NCBI RefSeq assembly: GCF_000472865.1 | Contig: NZ_AXAP01000013.1 | Span: forward strand, 66,617-130,616 | Source: Bradyrhizobium elkanii WSM2783 | GTDB lineage: Bacteria > Pseudomonadota > Alphaproteobacteria > Rhizobiales > Xanthobacteraceae | Direction: 5' to 3' | DNA: 64,000 bases | Shown here: positions 42,918 through 51,794 of the stretch, piece by piece | How positions within the stretch are numbered: the stretch's first letter is position 1 | How the letters are laid out: each line of letters starts with the position of its first letter | Translations under genes and position numbers: made by a program | The notes under the pieces: model-generated | Seen by the model: the letters and a program-made list of their open reading frames with translations, nothing else | Database searches by the model: none | Told to the model about the DNA's origin: nothing

Positions 42918-44015
42918 TCAGGTATTGAACCTGAAATGCATCACGTCGCCGTCGGCGACGACGTATTCCTTGCCTTCCAGGCGCAGCTTGCCGGCGTCGC
43001 GGGCGCCGGCTTCGCCGCCGAGCGCGACGTAGTCGTCATAGGCGATGGTCTCCGCGCGGATAAAGCCCTTCTCGAAATCGGTATGGATCACGCCGGCCGC
43101 CTGCGGCGCCTTAGTGCCGCGGTCGATGGTCCAGGCGCGCGCTTCCTTCGGACCCACCGTGAAATAGGTGATGAGATGGAGCAACTCGTAGCCGGCGCGG
43201 ATCAGGCGGTCCAGGCCGGCTTCCTCGAGCCCGAGCGTGTCCAGGAATTCCGTGCGCTCCTCGCGTGACAGCGTCGCGATCTCGGATTCGATCTTGGCGG
43301 AGATCACGACGGCGACCGCGCCCTCCTGCTTCGCGTGCGCGAACACCTGCTTTGAGAAGCTGTTGCCATCCTTGGCCGAGCTCTCCTCGACATTGCAGAC
43401 ATAGAGCACCGGCTTGGAACTCAGAAGCCCGAGCATGCGGAAGGCGCGCTCCTCTTCCACCTTGCGCTCGAGCGCACGCGCGGGCCTGCCCTCACGGAGC
43501 AGCACCAGCGTACGGTTGACGAGGTCGAGCTGTTCCTTGGCGTCCTTGTCGTTGCCCTTGGCCTTCTTGGTCAGGTTATCGACGCGCTTCTCGAGGCTGT
43601 CGAGATCGGCGAGCATCAATTCGGTTTCGATGGTCTCGATATCGGCCAGCGGTGCGATCTTGCCTTCGACATGCGTGATGTCGGAATCCTCGAAGCAGCG
43701 CACCACATGCGCGATCGCATCGACCTCACGGATGTTGGCGAGGAACTGGTTGCCGAGCCCTTCCCCCTTGGAAGCGCCGCGGACGAGACCGGCGATGTCG
43801 ACGAAGGTCAGCCGGGTCGGAATGATCTGCGCCGACTTTGCCACGGCCGCGAGCTTGTCGAGCCGCGGATCGGGGACGGCGACCTCGCCGACATTCGGCT
43901 CGATGGTGCAGAACGGATAGTTGGCCGCCTGTGCAGCGGCCGTCTCCGTCAGCGCATTGAACAGCGTCGACTTGCCGACATTGGGCAGCCCGACGATCCC
44001 GCATTTGAATCCCAT
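42918..44015 (-). CDS. ychF: Redox-regulated ATPase, Obg/YchF family
   Basis: This 365-aa P-loop protein binds ATP rather than GTP and acts in ribosome-linked stress responses. It begins [20 protein letters not shown] (G1), with [20 protein letters not shown] (G3) and the NVEES in place of the G4 NKxD motif, which gives ATP specificity. A coiled-coil and a C-terminal TGS domain ([15 protein letters not shown], then [20 protein letters not shown]) complete it. ATG 44015 has AGAGGACG upstream. It follows pth on the same strand across a type B repeat. The order rplY-pth-ychF is the usual alphaproteobacterial one. Confidence 0.97.
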   Translation of the reverse strand: MGFKCGIVGLPNVGKSTLFNALTETAAAQAANYPFCTIEPNVGEVAVPDPRLDKLAAVAKSAQIIPTRLTFVDIAGLVRGASKGEGLGNQFLANIREVDAIAHVVRCFEDSDITHVEGKIAPLADIETIETELMLADLDSLEKRVDNLTKKAKGNDKDAKEQLDLVNRTLVLLREGRPARALERKVEEERAFRMLGLLSSKPVLYVCNVEESSAKDGNSFSKQVFAHAKQEGAVAVVISAKIESEIATLSREERTEFLDTLGLEEAGLDRLIRAGYELLHLITYFTVGPKEARAWTIDRGTKAPQAAGVIHTDFEKGFIRAETIAYDDYVALGGEAGARDAGKLRLEGKEYVVADGDVMHFRFNT

Positions 44016-44036
44016 TTCGTCCTCTGTGTCCGTATT

Positions 44037-44122
44037 CGTCATGCCCGGGCTTGTCCCGGGCATCCACGGCCTTTCTTGCAGCTTCAAGACGTGGATGGCC
44101 GGGACAAGCCCGGCCATGACAG
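44037..44122. repeat. Type B palindromic repeat between pth and ychF
   Basis: GTCATGCCCGGGCTTGTCCC and GGGCATCCACGG are mirrored by CGTGGATGGCCGGGACAAGC and CCGGCCATGACA. Its translation produces the spurious MAGLVPAIH leader upstream of ychF. Confidence 0.9.
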
Positions 44123-44130
44123 GAGAAACC

Positions 44131-44742
44131 TCAGGCGGGCTTCTCTCCGTTCTCGTCCTTCGCGAAAAAGCCCTTCGCCTGCATCGTCAGATGCACCTTG
44201 TTCTGGAACGACGAGTCCTGTCCCGCCGCCAGCAGGCCGGCATTGTCGGCGACCGCCTCGCAGAGCGCATCGACCCACGGCCAGTCACTCTTGGCGAAAT
44301 CCGACAGTACGTGGCTGTGCACGAGTTCCTTGATCCCGGGATGACCGATCCCGAGCCGGACCCGACGATACTCGTTGCCGATATGCGCGGAGATCGAGCG
44401 CAAGCCGTTATGCCCGGCAATGCCGCCGCCGACCTTGACGCGCACCTTCGCCGCCGGCAGCTCGAGCTCGTCCTGGAACACAGTGATGTCGCCCGCCGGA
44501 AGCTTGAAGAAATTCTGCGCTTCCTGCACCGCGCGCCCGGACTCGTTCATGTAGGTGGTCGGCTTCAGCAGCACCACCTTCTCGTGGCCGAGCAGGCCTT
44601 CGGATGTCTCGCCCTGAAAGCGGCGGCGCCATGGTGCGAAACCATGACGCCGCGCAATCTCTTCGACGGCCATGAAGCCGATGTTGTGCCGGTTATCAGC
44701 GTATTTCGCGCCGGGATTACCGAGACCAACAAAGAGTCGCAT
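44131..44742 (-). CDS. pth: Peptidyl-tRNA hydrolase
   Basis: This 203-aa enzyme frees tRNA from peptidyl-tRNAs that drop off stalled ribosomes. It starts [20 protein letters not shown] with the catalytic His in DNRHNIGF (His19). Next come [15 protein letters not shown] with the substrate-binding Asn, [19 protein letters not shown] and [10 protein letters not shown]. All classical residues are intact. It is 27 bp downstream of rplY on the same strand, forming the conserved rplY-pth-ychF cluster. Confidence 0.97.
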   Translation of the reverse strand: MRLFVGLGNPGAKYADNRHNIGFMAVEEIARRHGFAPWRRRFQGETSEGLLGHEKVVLLKPTTYMNESGRAVQEAQNFFKLPAGDITVFQDELELPAAKVRVKVGGGIAGHNGLRSISAHIGNEYRRVRLGIGHPGIKELVHSHVLSDFAKSDWPWVDALCEAVADNAGLLAAGQDSSFQNKVHLTMQAKGFFAKDENGEKPA

Positions 44743-44769
44743 GACGCGGCATCCCGCGCTGGCGCGCTA

Positions 44770-45480
44770 TCACTTCTTCTTGTCGCCACCGGCCGGTGCC
44801 TTGGCACCCGCCGCTGGAGCCGCAGCACCCGCCGCCGGAGCAGCCGCACCTGCAGCCGGAGCCGCAGCGCCTGCCGCCGGGGCCGCACCTGCCGCCGCCT
44901 TCTGCTCTTCGGCGTAGCCGGACGGCGGCACGATGGTCACCAGCGTGGCGTCCTCGCGCGACAGCGCCTTCACGCCCTTCGGCAGCTTGATGTCGGACAG
45001 ATGCAGCGAATAGCTGATTTCCAGCGCGCCGACATCGGCATCGATGTACTGCGGAATGTTTTCGACCGAGCATTCGAGGTCGATCGTGTGGGTGACGATG
45101 TTGACGGTTCCACCGCGCTTCACGCCGGGCGCCGTTTCCGCGTTGATGACATGCAGCGGAACGCTGACGCGGATGGTCGCACCTTCACCGAGCCGCATGA
45201 AGTCGACATGGAGCGGGAAGTCCTTCACCGGGTCGAGGTGATAGTCGCGCGGAATCACGCGGTGCTTCTTGCCGTCGAGATCGATGTCGAACAGCGTCGT
45301 CAGGAAGCGGCCTGCGAGGATGCGCTGGCGCAGCTCGCGGTCGTCGACCGAGATGGTCAGCGGGGGCTTGTTGTCACCATAGATCACTCCGGGAACTTTC
45401 CCGGCGCGACGCTCAGCCCGGGCGGCCCCCTTGCCGCTCTTCGGACGTGCGGTCGCCTTCAATTCCTTGACGGTCGCCAT
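44770..45480 (-). CDS. rplY: 50S ribosomal protein L25/Ctc with Ala-Pro tail
   Basis: This 236-aa protein binds 5S rRNA in the large subunit. The L25 N-terminal barrel is clear (LKATARPKSGKGAARAERRA; KVPGVIYGDNKPPLTISVDD), followed by the TL5/Ctc C-terminal beta domain (IPQYIDADVGALEISYSLHL; LPKGVKALSREDATLVTIVP). After about residue 192 it ends with a repetitive tail of AAPAAGA units and KKK. CAAGGACT precedes ATG 45480. A terminator-like hairpin lies 33-47 bp upstream on the coding strand. The Ala-Pro tail is variable in rhizobial L25 proteins and is probably disordered. Confidence 0.96.
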   Translation of the reverse strand: MATVKELKATARPKSGKGAARAERRAGKVPGVIYGDNKPPLTISVDDRELRQRILAGRFLTTLFDIDLDGKKHRVIPRDYHLDPVKDFPLHVDFMRLGEGATIRVSVPLHVINAETAPGVKRGGTVNIVTHTIDLECSVENIPQYIDADVGALEISYSLHLSDIKLPKGVKALSREDATLVTIVPPSGYAEEQKAAAGAAPAAGAAAPAAGAAAPAAGAAAPAAGAKAPAGGDKKK

Positions 45481-45499
45481 CAGTCTAAGTCCTTGTTTT

Positions 45500-45527
45500 G
45501 CAAAAAGTTAAAGGCCGCATCGCGGCC
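45500..45527 (-). terminator. Terminator-like hairpin in the rplY leader
   Basis: On the minus strand GGCCGC-GAT-GCGGCC (45513-45527) is followed by TTTAACTTTTT. It lies 33 bp before the rplY start, so it would terminate an upstream transcript or attenuate rplY. Confidence 0.5.
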
Positions 45528-45654
45528 CCGTTTCGCGTCCCGCAGCAAGCCTCCAGGGGTGCGGGGGCTGCGGACGTGGCGGGCTTTTAGCCCCAAAGGG
45601 CCGAAATGACAAGGAAAATGGCCGGCGATCTGGGAAGCGATACGCCTCCTAGCT

Positions 45655-45808
45655 CGTCATGGCCGGGCTTGTCCCGGCCATCCACGCCCTTCGGTCGACA
45701 GGAAGAAAGAACGTTGATGCCCGGGACCCGACTCCGCCGAGGCTTCGCCGGGCACTCTAATGTCAGTCCGGCGAAGCGATAGCGAAGACGGGCAAGCCCG
45801 GGCATGAC
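45655..45808. repeat. Type B palindromic repeat with an inserted segment
   Basis: CGTCATGGCCGGGCTTGTCC starts the element and CAAGCCCGGGCATGACGG ends it. The middle contains GGCTTCGCCGGGC and TCCGGCGAAGCGATAGCG, a further inverted pair, making it longer than the other type B copies. Confidence 0.8.
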
Positions 45809-45845
45809 GGTAGAGTGCGTGGGAAACGGCCCTACCCGTCCGCCT

Positions 45846-46109
45846 TCACGTGCTCGGCGCGATCCCGAGCTTGGCCTCCAGCGCTGCGATCCGCGCCTTC
45901 AGCGCCTCGTTTTCCTCGCGCGCCAGGCGGGCCATGTCCTTCACCGCCTCGAACTCCTCGCGCCGGACGACATCGAGGTCGCGCAGGACGCGTTCGGCCT
46001 GGTTGCGCATGACCGAGTCGACTTCGCGCTTGACGCCCTGGGCGGCGCCGGCGGCGTCGTTCATGAGGCGGCCGATCTCGTCAAAAAAACGGTTCGTGGT
46101 CTGGGTCAT
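45846..46109 (-). CDS. UbiK-family (BMFP) accessory protein
   Basis: This 87-aa protein starts MTQTTNRFFDEIGRLMNDAA, the signature of the BMFP/UbiK family, and continues as one long coiled coil (VKREVDSVMRNQAERVLRDL; EENEALKARIAALEAKLG). The E. coli homologue UbiK helps assemble the ubiquinone biosynthesis complex and associates with membranes; in Brucella a relative was described as a membrane fusogenic protein. GGAGAGCTAG precedes ATG 46109. It is divergent from the dienelactone hydrolase gene. Confidence 0.92.
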   Translation of the reverse strand: MTQTTNRFFDEIGRLMNDAAGAAQGVKREVDSVMRNQAERVLRDLDVVRREEFEAVKDMARLAREENEALKARIAALEAKLGIAPST

Positions 46110-46272
46110 CTAGCTCTCCGCACTCCCTTGGGCGACCAAGACAATGGCAATCAAAGGCGCGGGGTTCAAGGCCGCAAATGACCCATGATGCCGCTCGCCT
46201 TGTCATGCTCCGTTTTCCTTGCAATCGTATTCAGCGCGCAGGAGTAGAGAATCGCGAACCGAAGAAGCGCCC

Positions 46273-47007
46273 ATGATCGACCAGCAGATCGATATTCCGA
46301 CCAAAGACGGCAAGATCACCACTTTCATCACCCATCCCGAGCGCGGCGGACCGTTTCCGGTGATCATTTTCTACATGGATGCGCCGGCGATCCGCGAGGA
46401 GCTGCGCGACATGGCGCGCCGGCTCGGGACGTCCGGTTACTATGTGATGCTGCCGAACCTCTATTACCGCGCCGGCGTCATGGAGCTCGGGCCGATCAAT
46501 CCCGACCCGGAATCGCCCGAGCGCAAGCGCATGTTCGAATTGATGCACTCGATCAACATCCCCATGGTGATGGAAGACACCAAGGCCCTGCTCGCCTATG
46601 CCGAGGGCGAGGCCGCCGCGAATACGCGCCTCGTCGGCACCGTCGGCTATTGCATGAGCGGGCGCTACGCGATCAACGCAGCGACGCATTTCCCCGATCG
46701 CGTGAAAGCCGCCGCCTCGGTCTACGGCACGCATCTGGCGACCGACCAGCCCGACAGCCCGCATCTGGCAGCCGAGAAGACCAAGGCCGAGCTCTATTTC
46801 GCCTGTGCCGAGACCGACATCTACGCGCCGATGGAGATCATCGAAAAAGTGCAGGCCGGCATGAAGGGATCGAACAACGAGGTCGAGATCTATCCCGCCA
46901 CCCATCACGGCTTCGCCTTCCCGAAGCGCCCGGTCTATCACCGCGACGCCGCCGAGCGGCACTGGGAGCGTCTGCTGGCGCTCTATCGCCGCAATCTTTC
47001 CGCATAG
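46273..47007 (+). CDS. Dienelactone hydrolase family protein
   Basis: This 244-aa alpha/beta hydrolase starts [20 protein letters not shown]. The catalytic Cys sits in [12 protein letters not shown], the Asp in [11 protein letters not shown] and the His in [15 protein letters not shown], the complete dienelactone hydrolase triad. It may hydrolyse cyclic esters or similar compounds; the specific substrate is unknown. ATG 46273 was chosen; upstream codons are non-coding. lgt follows after 11 bp on the same strand, so this gene probably heads the lgt-MidA-pgeF run. Confidence 0.93.
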   Translation: MIDQQIDIPTKDGKITTFITHPERGGPFPVIIFYMDAPAIREELRDMARRLGTSGYYVMLPNLYYRAGVMELGPINPDPESPERKRMFELMHSINIPMVMEDTKALLAYAEGEAAANTRLVGTVGYCMSGRYAINAATHFPDRVKAAASVYGTHLATDQPDSPHLAAEKTKAELYFACAETDIYAPMEIIEKVQAGMKGSNNEVEIYPATHHGFAFPKRPVYHRDAAERHWERLLALYRRNLSA

Positions 47008-47018
47008 CCCGAGGCGCG

Positions 47019-47861
47019 ATGCCCTTCCTCTTGATCGATTTCCCCGTGTTCAATCCGATCGCCATCTCGATCGGACCGATCGCGATCCGCTGGTACGCGC
47101 TCGCCTACATCTGCGGCATCGTGATCGGCTGGATCTACGCGCGGCAGATGATCAAGAACGAAAAATTGTGGGGCGGCCCCGCGCCGATCACGATGACCCA
47201 GATGGACGACTTCATCCTCTGGGTCACCCTCGGCATCATCGTCGGCGGCCGCACCGGCTATGTGCTGTTCTACAACCTGCCGTTCTTCATCCAGCATCCC
47301 GCTGAGATCTTCGAGCTTTGGAAGGGCGGCATGTCGTTCCATGGCGGCTTTCTCGGCTGCGTCGTCGCAGTGATGTGGTTTGCGCGCCGGAATCGCATCC
47401 CGATCCTATCGCTCGGCGACTTAACCACCGCGGTGGCGCCGATTGGCTTGTTCCTCGGCCGGCTCGCCAATTTCATCAACAGCGAATTGTGGGGCCGGCC
47501 CGCCGATCCGAGCCTGCCCTGGGCGATGGTGTTTCCCAACGGCGGACCGCTGCCGCGGCATCCGAGCCAGCTTTATGAAGCCGGGCTCGAGGGCATCCTC
47601 CTGTTCACGATCCTGGCGGTGATGATCCGGATGGGTGCGTTGAAGCGGCCCGGCCTCGTGCTCGGCAGCTTCATTTTGATCTACGGCATCGCCCGCATCA
47701 TCGGCGAACACTTCCGCGAGCCCGACCCGCAGCTCGGATTCCTGTGGGGCGGTCCAACCATGGGAATGCTGTTGTCGGTGCCGATGGTTATTGTCGGCAG
47801 TATCATGGTTGTGATGGCTTGGCGCCGCAGGGCGCCACAGCCGGTGCCGAATTCGATTTAA
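47019..47861 (+). CDS. lgt: Prolipoprotein diacylglyceryl transferase
   Basis: This 280-aa inner-membrane enzyme moves diacylglycerol from phosphatidylglycerol to the lipobox cysteine, the first step of lipoprotein maturation. It has about seven helices, [20 protein letters not shown], the Lgt HGG signature in [40 protein letters not shown] with its essential Arg and Asn, and [12 protein letters not shown]. The C-terminal [18 protein letters not shown] is also characteristic. GAGGCGCG precedes ATG 47019. It lies in a plus-strand cluster with DLH, MidA-like and pgeF. Confidence 0.97.
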   Translation: MPFLLIDFPVFNPIAISIGPIAIRWYALAYICGIVIGWIYARQMIKNEKLWGGPAPITMTQMDDFILWVTLGIIVGGRTGYVLFYNLPFFIQHPAEIFELWKGGMSFHGGFLGCVVAVMWFARRNRIPILSLGDLTTAVAPIGLFLGRLANFINSELWGRPADPSLPWAMVFPNGGPLPRHPSQLYEAGLEGILLFTILAVMIRMGALKRPGLVLGSFILIYGIARIIGEHFREPDPQLGFLWGGPTMGMLLSVPMVIVGSIMVVMAWRRRAPQPVPNSI

Positions 47862-47869
47862 GGCTGGAT

Positions 47870-48991
47870 GTGACCGAAGTTTCGCCGCTGCTGTTCGAGA
47901 TCAAGAAACTGATCAAATCATCCGGCCCGATGCCGGTCTGGCGCTACATGGAACTATGCCTGATGCATCCCCAGCACGGCTATTACGTGTCGCGCGATCC
48001 GCTGGGCCGGGAGGGCGATTTCACCACCGCGCCCGAAGTCAGCCAGATGTTCGGCGAGCTGCTGGGCCTGTGGTCAGCGTCGATCTGGCGCGCGATCGGC
48101 TCGCCTGACTCGCTGCGGCTCATCGAGATCGGCCCCGGCCGCGGCACCATGATGGCGGACGCGTTGCGGGCGCTGCGGGTGCTGCCGCCACTCTATCAGT
48201 CGCTTAGCGTCCATCTGGTCGAGATCAATCCGGTGCTGCGCGAGAAGCAGCGCGCAACCTTGGGCAATGTCCGCGACATCACCTGGCACGAGAGCATCGA
48301 CGACGTGCCGGAGGGCCCGGCGGTGATCCTCGCCAATGAATATTTCGACGTGCTGCCGATCCACCAGGTGGTGCGGCACGAGAACGGCTGGCACGAACGC
48401 GTGATCGAGCTCGACAGCAATGGCAAGCTCGCATTCGGCACCGCGCCGGAGCCGATGCCGCGCTTCGACGTGCTGCTGCCGCCGCTGGTGCGCGCGGCTC
48501 CCTTAGGTGCCGTGTTCGAATGGCGGCCCGACACCGAGATCATGAAGCTCGCCCGCCGCGTGCGCGACCAGGACGGCGCGGCGTTGATCATCGATTATGG
48601 CCACATGCGCAGCGACGCCGGCGACACCTTCCAGGCCATCGCCCGCCACAGCTTTTCCGATCCGCTGAAGAATCCGGGCCAGGCCGACATCACCGCCCAT
48701 GTCGACTTCCAGGCGCTGGCACGCGCCGCCGAAGACGTCGGCGCACGCGTCCACGGCCCGGTGACGCAGGGTGAATTCCTGAAGCGCCTCGGCATCGAGG
48801 CGCGCGCCGCGGGATTGATGGCAAAGGCCACGCCCGAGATCGGCGCCGAGATCGCCGGCGCACTGAAACGATTGACCGACAGCGGCCGCGGCGGCATGGG
48901 CTCGATGTTCAAGGCAATGGCGATCTCCCACCCGGAGCTCACCTCGATCGCCGGCCTCAGCGATCATCCAAACGACGCGGAACGTTCATGA
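47870..48991 (+). CDS. SAM-dependent methyltransferase, MidA/NDUFAF7 family
   Basis: This 373-aa protein begins with GTG 47870 (TEVSPLLFEIKKLIKSSGPM). It has the family openings YMELCLMHPQHGYYVSRDPL and GREGDFTTAPEVSQMFGELL, then the SAM loop IEIGPGRGTMMADALRAL, and LANEYFDVLPIHQVV. Mitochondrial NDUFAF7 dimethylates an arginine of a complex I subunit; bacterial members are likely protein arginine methyltransferases. AAGG lies seven bases before the GTG. It starts eight bases after lgt ends and overlaps pgeF by four bases, so the three are translationally linked. Confidence 0.93.
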   Translation: MTEVSPLLFEIKKLIKSSGPMPVWRYMELCLMHPQHGYYVSRDPLGREGDFTTAPEVSQMFGELLGLWSASIWRAIGSPDSLRLIEIGPGRGTMMADALRALRVLPPLYQSLSVHLVEINPVLREKQRATLGNVRDITWHESIDDVPEGPAVILANEYFDVLPIHQVVRHENGWHERVIELDSNGKLAFGTAPEPMPRFDVLLPPLVRAAPLGAVFEWRPDTEIMKLARRVRDQDGAALIIDYGHMRSDAGDTFQAIARHSFSDPLKNPGQADITAHVDFQALARAAEDVGARVHGPVTQGEFLKRLGIEARAAGLMAKATPEIGAEIAGALKRLTDSGRGGMGSMFKAMAISHPELTSIAGLSDHPNDAERS

Positions 48992-49755
48992 CCCTGGCCT
49001 CCCCGCTGCTCTCAGCCATTCCCGGCCTGCGCCATGCCTTTTTCTCGCGCGAAGGCGGCGTGTCCGAGGGCATCTATGCCGGCCTCAATGGCGGCATCGG
49101 CTCCAATGACGCTGCCGATAATGTCACGGAAAACCGCCGGCGCATGGCGGAGCGCTTGGGGGTCGGGCCCGACCGCCTGCTGACGCTCTATCAGGTGCAT
49201 TCCCCCGACGTCGTGGTCGCCACCACACCGTGGGCGAGCGATGCGCGGCCGAAAGCCGACGCCATTGTCACCCGCACGGAGAACCTTGCGATCGGCGTCA
49301 CCGCGGCCGATTGCGGCCCGATCCTGTTTGTCGATCCCAATGCGCGCGTGATCGGCGCGGCGCATGCCGGCTGGAAGGGCGCGCTGACCGGCGTGCTGGA
49401 ATCGACCGTCGAGGCGATGGAGAAGCTCGGCGCCGACCGCAGCGGCATCGTCACCGCGATCGGGCCTTTGATCCGCCAGCACTCCTATGAAGTGGGGCCC
49501 GAATTCGTGGCGCGTTTTCTGGAGGCCGATGCGGACAACGCCCTGTTCTTCCTGCCCGGTGAACGCGAAGGGCACGCGATGTTCGACCTCGGCGGCTACA
49601 TCCGGATGCGGCTGGAGAACGCCGGTATCCTGATGATCGACGACATCGGGATCGATACCTATTCCGACGAACGCTTTTATAGTTACCGACGCTCGGTGCA
49701 TCGGAAAGAGGGCGATTATGGCCGGCACGTTCACGCCATCGCCCTGGAGAAATAA
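48988..49755 (+). CDS. pgeF: Peptidoglycan editing factor (multicopper-oxidase-like laccase domain)
   Basis: This 255-aa protein of the YfiH/PgeF family opens with LLSAIPGLRHAFFSREGGVS and shows the metal and purine-site motifs YQVHSPDVV, VTAADCGPILFVD, AAHAGWKGALTGVLE and DTYSDERFYSYRRSVHRKEG. PgeF corrects peptidoglycan precursors carrying Ser in place of Ala; other members act on adenosine. The start overlaps the MidA-like stop as ATGA. It ends the lgt-MidA-pgeF run and precedes a lipoprotein gene. Confidence 0.95.
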   Translation: MTLASPLLSAIPGLRHAFFSREGGVSEGIYAGLNGGIGSNDAADNVTENRRRMAERLGVGPDRLLTLYQVHSPDVVVATTPWASDARPKADAIVTRTENLAIGVTAADCGPILFVDPNARVIGAAHAGWKGALTGVLESTVEAMEKLGADRSGIVTAIGPLIRQHSYEVGPEFVARFLEADADNALFFLPGEREGHAMFDLGGYIRMRLENAGILMIDDIGIDTYSDERFYSYRRSVHRKEGDYGRHVHAIALEK

Positions 49756-49878
49756 CCGCTTCCAGGGGAAGTGCTTAAACTTCAAAGAAAATTTCGATCA
49801 CCGCCCGGAATCTATCGAACCGGCGCCGTGGCTTCACTGCCCTAGACCTTAACGTATTTTAACGATATCGGGGTGATG

Positions 49879-50490
49879 ATGAGCGACACCATCGTCACCC
49901 TTTCCCGAATTGCGCGCGCCGCGGTGGCCGCAACGTTGCTGATGGCAGCCTGTGCGCTCGGCGGCTGCGCCAATGGTGGCGCGGCGAGCAACGCCTATGC
50001 CATGGCCGGAAACAGCGCCAGTGGACCGACAATCGCATTCGAATCGATCGACGGCCCGCCGCCGCAGGTGTTCGACCGCATGGTGGGTGTGCTGGACAGT
50101 GAAGCCAAACTCCGCGACATCGCAATCGTCTCGCGCGAGGGCGCGGCCGCCTACCGCGTGCGCGGCTATCTCTCGGCGCAGGTCGTGCGCGGCAAGACCG
50201 CCATCGCCTGGGTCTGGGACGTCTATGACGCCAACCAGCAGCGCGCCCTGCGCCTCTCCGGCGAAGAACCAGCCGGCAAGACCGGCCGTGACGCCTGGGC
50301 TGCCGCGGACGACCTGGTCCTGCGCAAGATCGCACAAGCGGGCCTGAGCGGGCTCAGCAGCATGATCAATGGCGGCCCGACCGATGCGCCTGCACCGGCC
50401 TCGGCGCCCAGCCGGCAGGGACCTGCGGTCGCAAGCGCGCCTGAACCGGAAGAATCCGGCGTCGTCGCGCTCGGCTACAGCGCTAACTAA
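49879..50490 (+). CDS. Lipoprotein with a conserved-looking periplasmic domain
   Basis: This 203-aa protein has a signal sequence and lipobox (AATLLMAACALGGC, Cys near residue 32), so it is likely lipidated by Lgt and Lsp. The mature domain contains IAFESIDGPPPQVFDRMVGV, REGAAAYRVRGYLSAQVVRG and WVWDVYDANQQRALRLSGEE, and ends in a Pro/Ala-rich tail. Three initiator codons overlap (GTG 49873, ATG 49876, ATG 49879); spacing to GGGG favours the last. It sits between pgeF and prs. Function is unknown. Confidence 0.82.
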   Translation: MSDTIVTLSRIARAAVAATLLMAACALGGCANGGAASNAYAMAGNSASGPTIAFESIDGPPPQVFDRMVGVLDSEAKLRDIAIVSREGAAAYRVRGYLSAQVVRGKTAIAWVWDVYDANQQRALRLSGEEPAGKTGRDAWAAADDLVLRKIAQAGLSGLSSMINGGPTDAPAPASAPSRQGPAVASAPEPEESGVVALGYSAN

Positions 50491-50657
50491 ACGTTCGGGA
50501 TAGTCAAAAACCTGTCATTTTTTCGCCGGGATAACGGGTGTGACGGGTTGCCGCTGCCTGCCTCGCCTGATATCTCGTCGCGCATCGAAACCCGCCGGTT
50601 CTGTAGGTACTTGAGATGTTGGACATGGTATCGAGCAAACCTCGGGGAGAACCGTCC

Positions 50658-51611
50658 ATGTCGGCCAAGAACGGCGCGATCAAGCTGGTAGCTGGCAATT
50701 CCAATCCCGTGCTGGCGCAAGAGATCGCCGATGGGCTCGGGATGTCCTTGACCAAAGCGGTGGTCCGGCGCTTCGCCGATATGGAGATCTTCGTCGAGAT
50801 CCAGGAAAACGTCCGCGGCTCCGACGTCTTCATCCTGCAGTCGACGTCGTTTCCGGCCAACGACCACCTGATGGAACTTCTGATCATCACCGACGCGCTG
50901 CGCCGGGCTTCCGCCCGCCGCATCACGGCGGTCGTGCCCTATTTCGGCTATGCGCGGCAGGATCGCAAATCGGGCTCGCGCACCCCGATCTCGGCGAAGC
51001 TGGTCGCCAACCTGATCACCCATGCCGGCGCCGACCGCGTCATGACACTCGACCTGCATGCCATGCAGATCCAGGGCTTCTTCGATATCCCGACCGACAA
51101 TCTCTTCGCCTCGCCGGTGATGGTGCGCGACATCCGCGAACGCTTCGCGCTGAGCAATGTGATGGTGGTGTCGCCCGACGTCGGCGGCGTGGTGCGCGCA
51201 CGCGGCCTCGCAAAGCGCATCAATACGCCGCTGGCGATCATCGACAAGCGTCGTGAGCGGCCGGGCGAGTCCGAAGTGATGAACGTGATCGGCGATGTCG
51301 CCGGCTACACCTGCATCCTCGTCGACGACATCGTGGATTCCGGCGGCACGCTGGTGAATGCGGCCGATGCCCTGATCGCCAACGGCGCCAAGGAAGTGTT
51401 CGCTTATATCACCCACGGCGTCTTGTCCGGTGGCGCCGCGGCCCGCATCGCCTCGTCCAAGCTGAAAGAGCTCGTCATCACCGACTCGATCCTGCCGACC
51501 GAGGCCGTGAGAAACTCCGCCAACATCCGCACCCTCTCGATCGCCGGCCTGATCTCCGAGGCCATCGCCCGCACCGCCGCCGAAGAGTCGGTGTCGAGCC
51601 TGTTCGACTGA
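50658..51611 (+). CDS. prs: Ribose-phosphate pyrophosphokinase
   Basis: This 317-aa enzyme makes PRPP from ribose-5-phosphate and ATP for purine, pyrimidine, histidine and tryptophan synthesis. It has the flexible loop and ATP site ([20 protein letters not shown]), [20 protein letters not shown], the Mg site [16 protein letters not shown] and the PRPP loop [22 protein letters not shown] 50658 ([13 protein letters not shown]) has GGGAGAA eight bases upstream; an ATG 14 codons earlier is unsupported. It is followed by a type C repeat and a terminator. Confidence 0.97.
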   Translation: MSAKNGAIKLVAGNSNPVLAQEIADGLGMSLTKAVVRRFADMEIFVEIQENVRGSDVFILQSTSFPANDHLMELLIITDALRRASARRITAVVPYFGYARQDRKSGSRTPISAKLVANLITHAGADRVMTLDLHAMQIQGFFDIPTDNLFASPVMVRDIRERFALSNVMVVSPDVGGVVRARGLAKRINTPLAIIDKRRERPGESEVMNVIGDVAGYTCILVDDIVDSGGTLVNAADALIANGAKEVFAYITHGVLSGGAAARIASSKLKELVITDSILPTEAVRNSANIRTLSIAGLISEAIARTAAEESVSSLFD

Positions 51612-51615
51612 CACT

Positions 51616-51738
51616 GTCGTCCCGGGCTTGACCCGGGACCCATAACCACAGGCGTGTGTTGTGGCGTGCGCAAGCGGTTGCGGCGGAGCACACGACAAAC
51701 GCCTGTGGTTATGGGTCCCGGCCTTCGCCGGGACGACG
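51616..51738. repeat. Type C palindromic repeat
   Basis: CGTCCCGGGCTTGACCCGGG and ACCCATAACCACAGGCG are mirrored by CGCCTGTGGTTATGGGTCC and CGGCCTTCGCCGGGACGACG. The interior GCGCAAGCGGTTGCGGCGG is shared with the copy at 23216. Confidence 0.9.
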
Positions 51739-51763
51739 TGATTGGTGCATCACTGCAAGATAA

Positions 51764-51794
51764 CGGGCCGCGCGAAGCGGCCCGCGTTTTCTCT
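51764..51794 (+). terminator. Terminator between prs and ribH2
   Basis: CGGGCCGC (51764-51771) and GCGGCCCG (51777-51784) form an 8-bp stem with a GCGAA loop, followed on the plus strand by CGTTTTCTCTC. It probably ends the prs transcript and may also affect the convergent ribH2 transcript. Confidence 0.7.

Noticed and set aside
44796..44990. Tandem repeats in the rplY 3' end as a CRISPR or satellite
   Set aside because: The repeats are in frame with the Ala-Pro tail of L25 and have no spacers.
49834..49866. TTAA-N6-TTAAC upstream of the lipoprotein gene as a CtrA site
   Set aside because: The spacing is six, not seven, so it does not fit the consensus.
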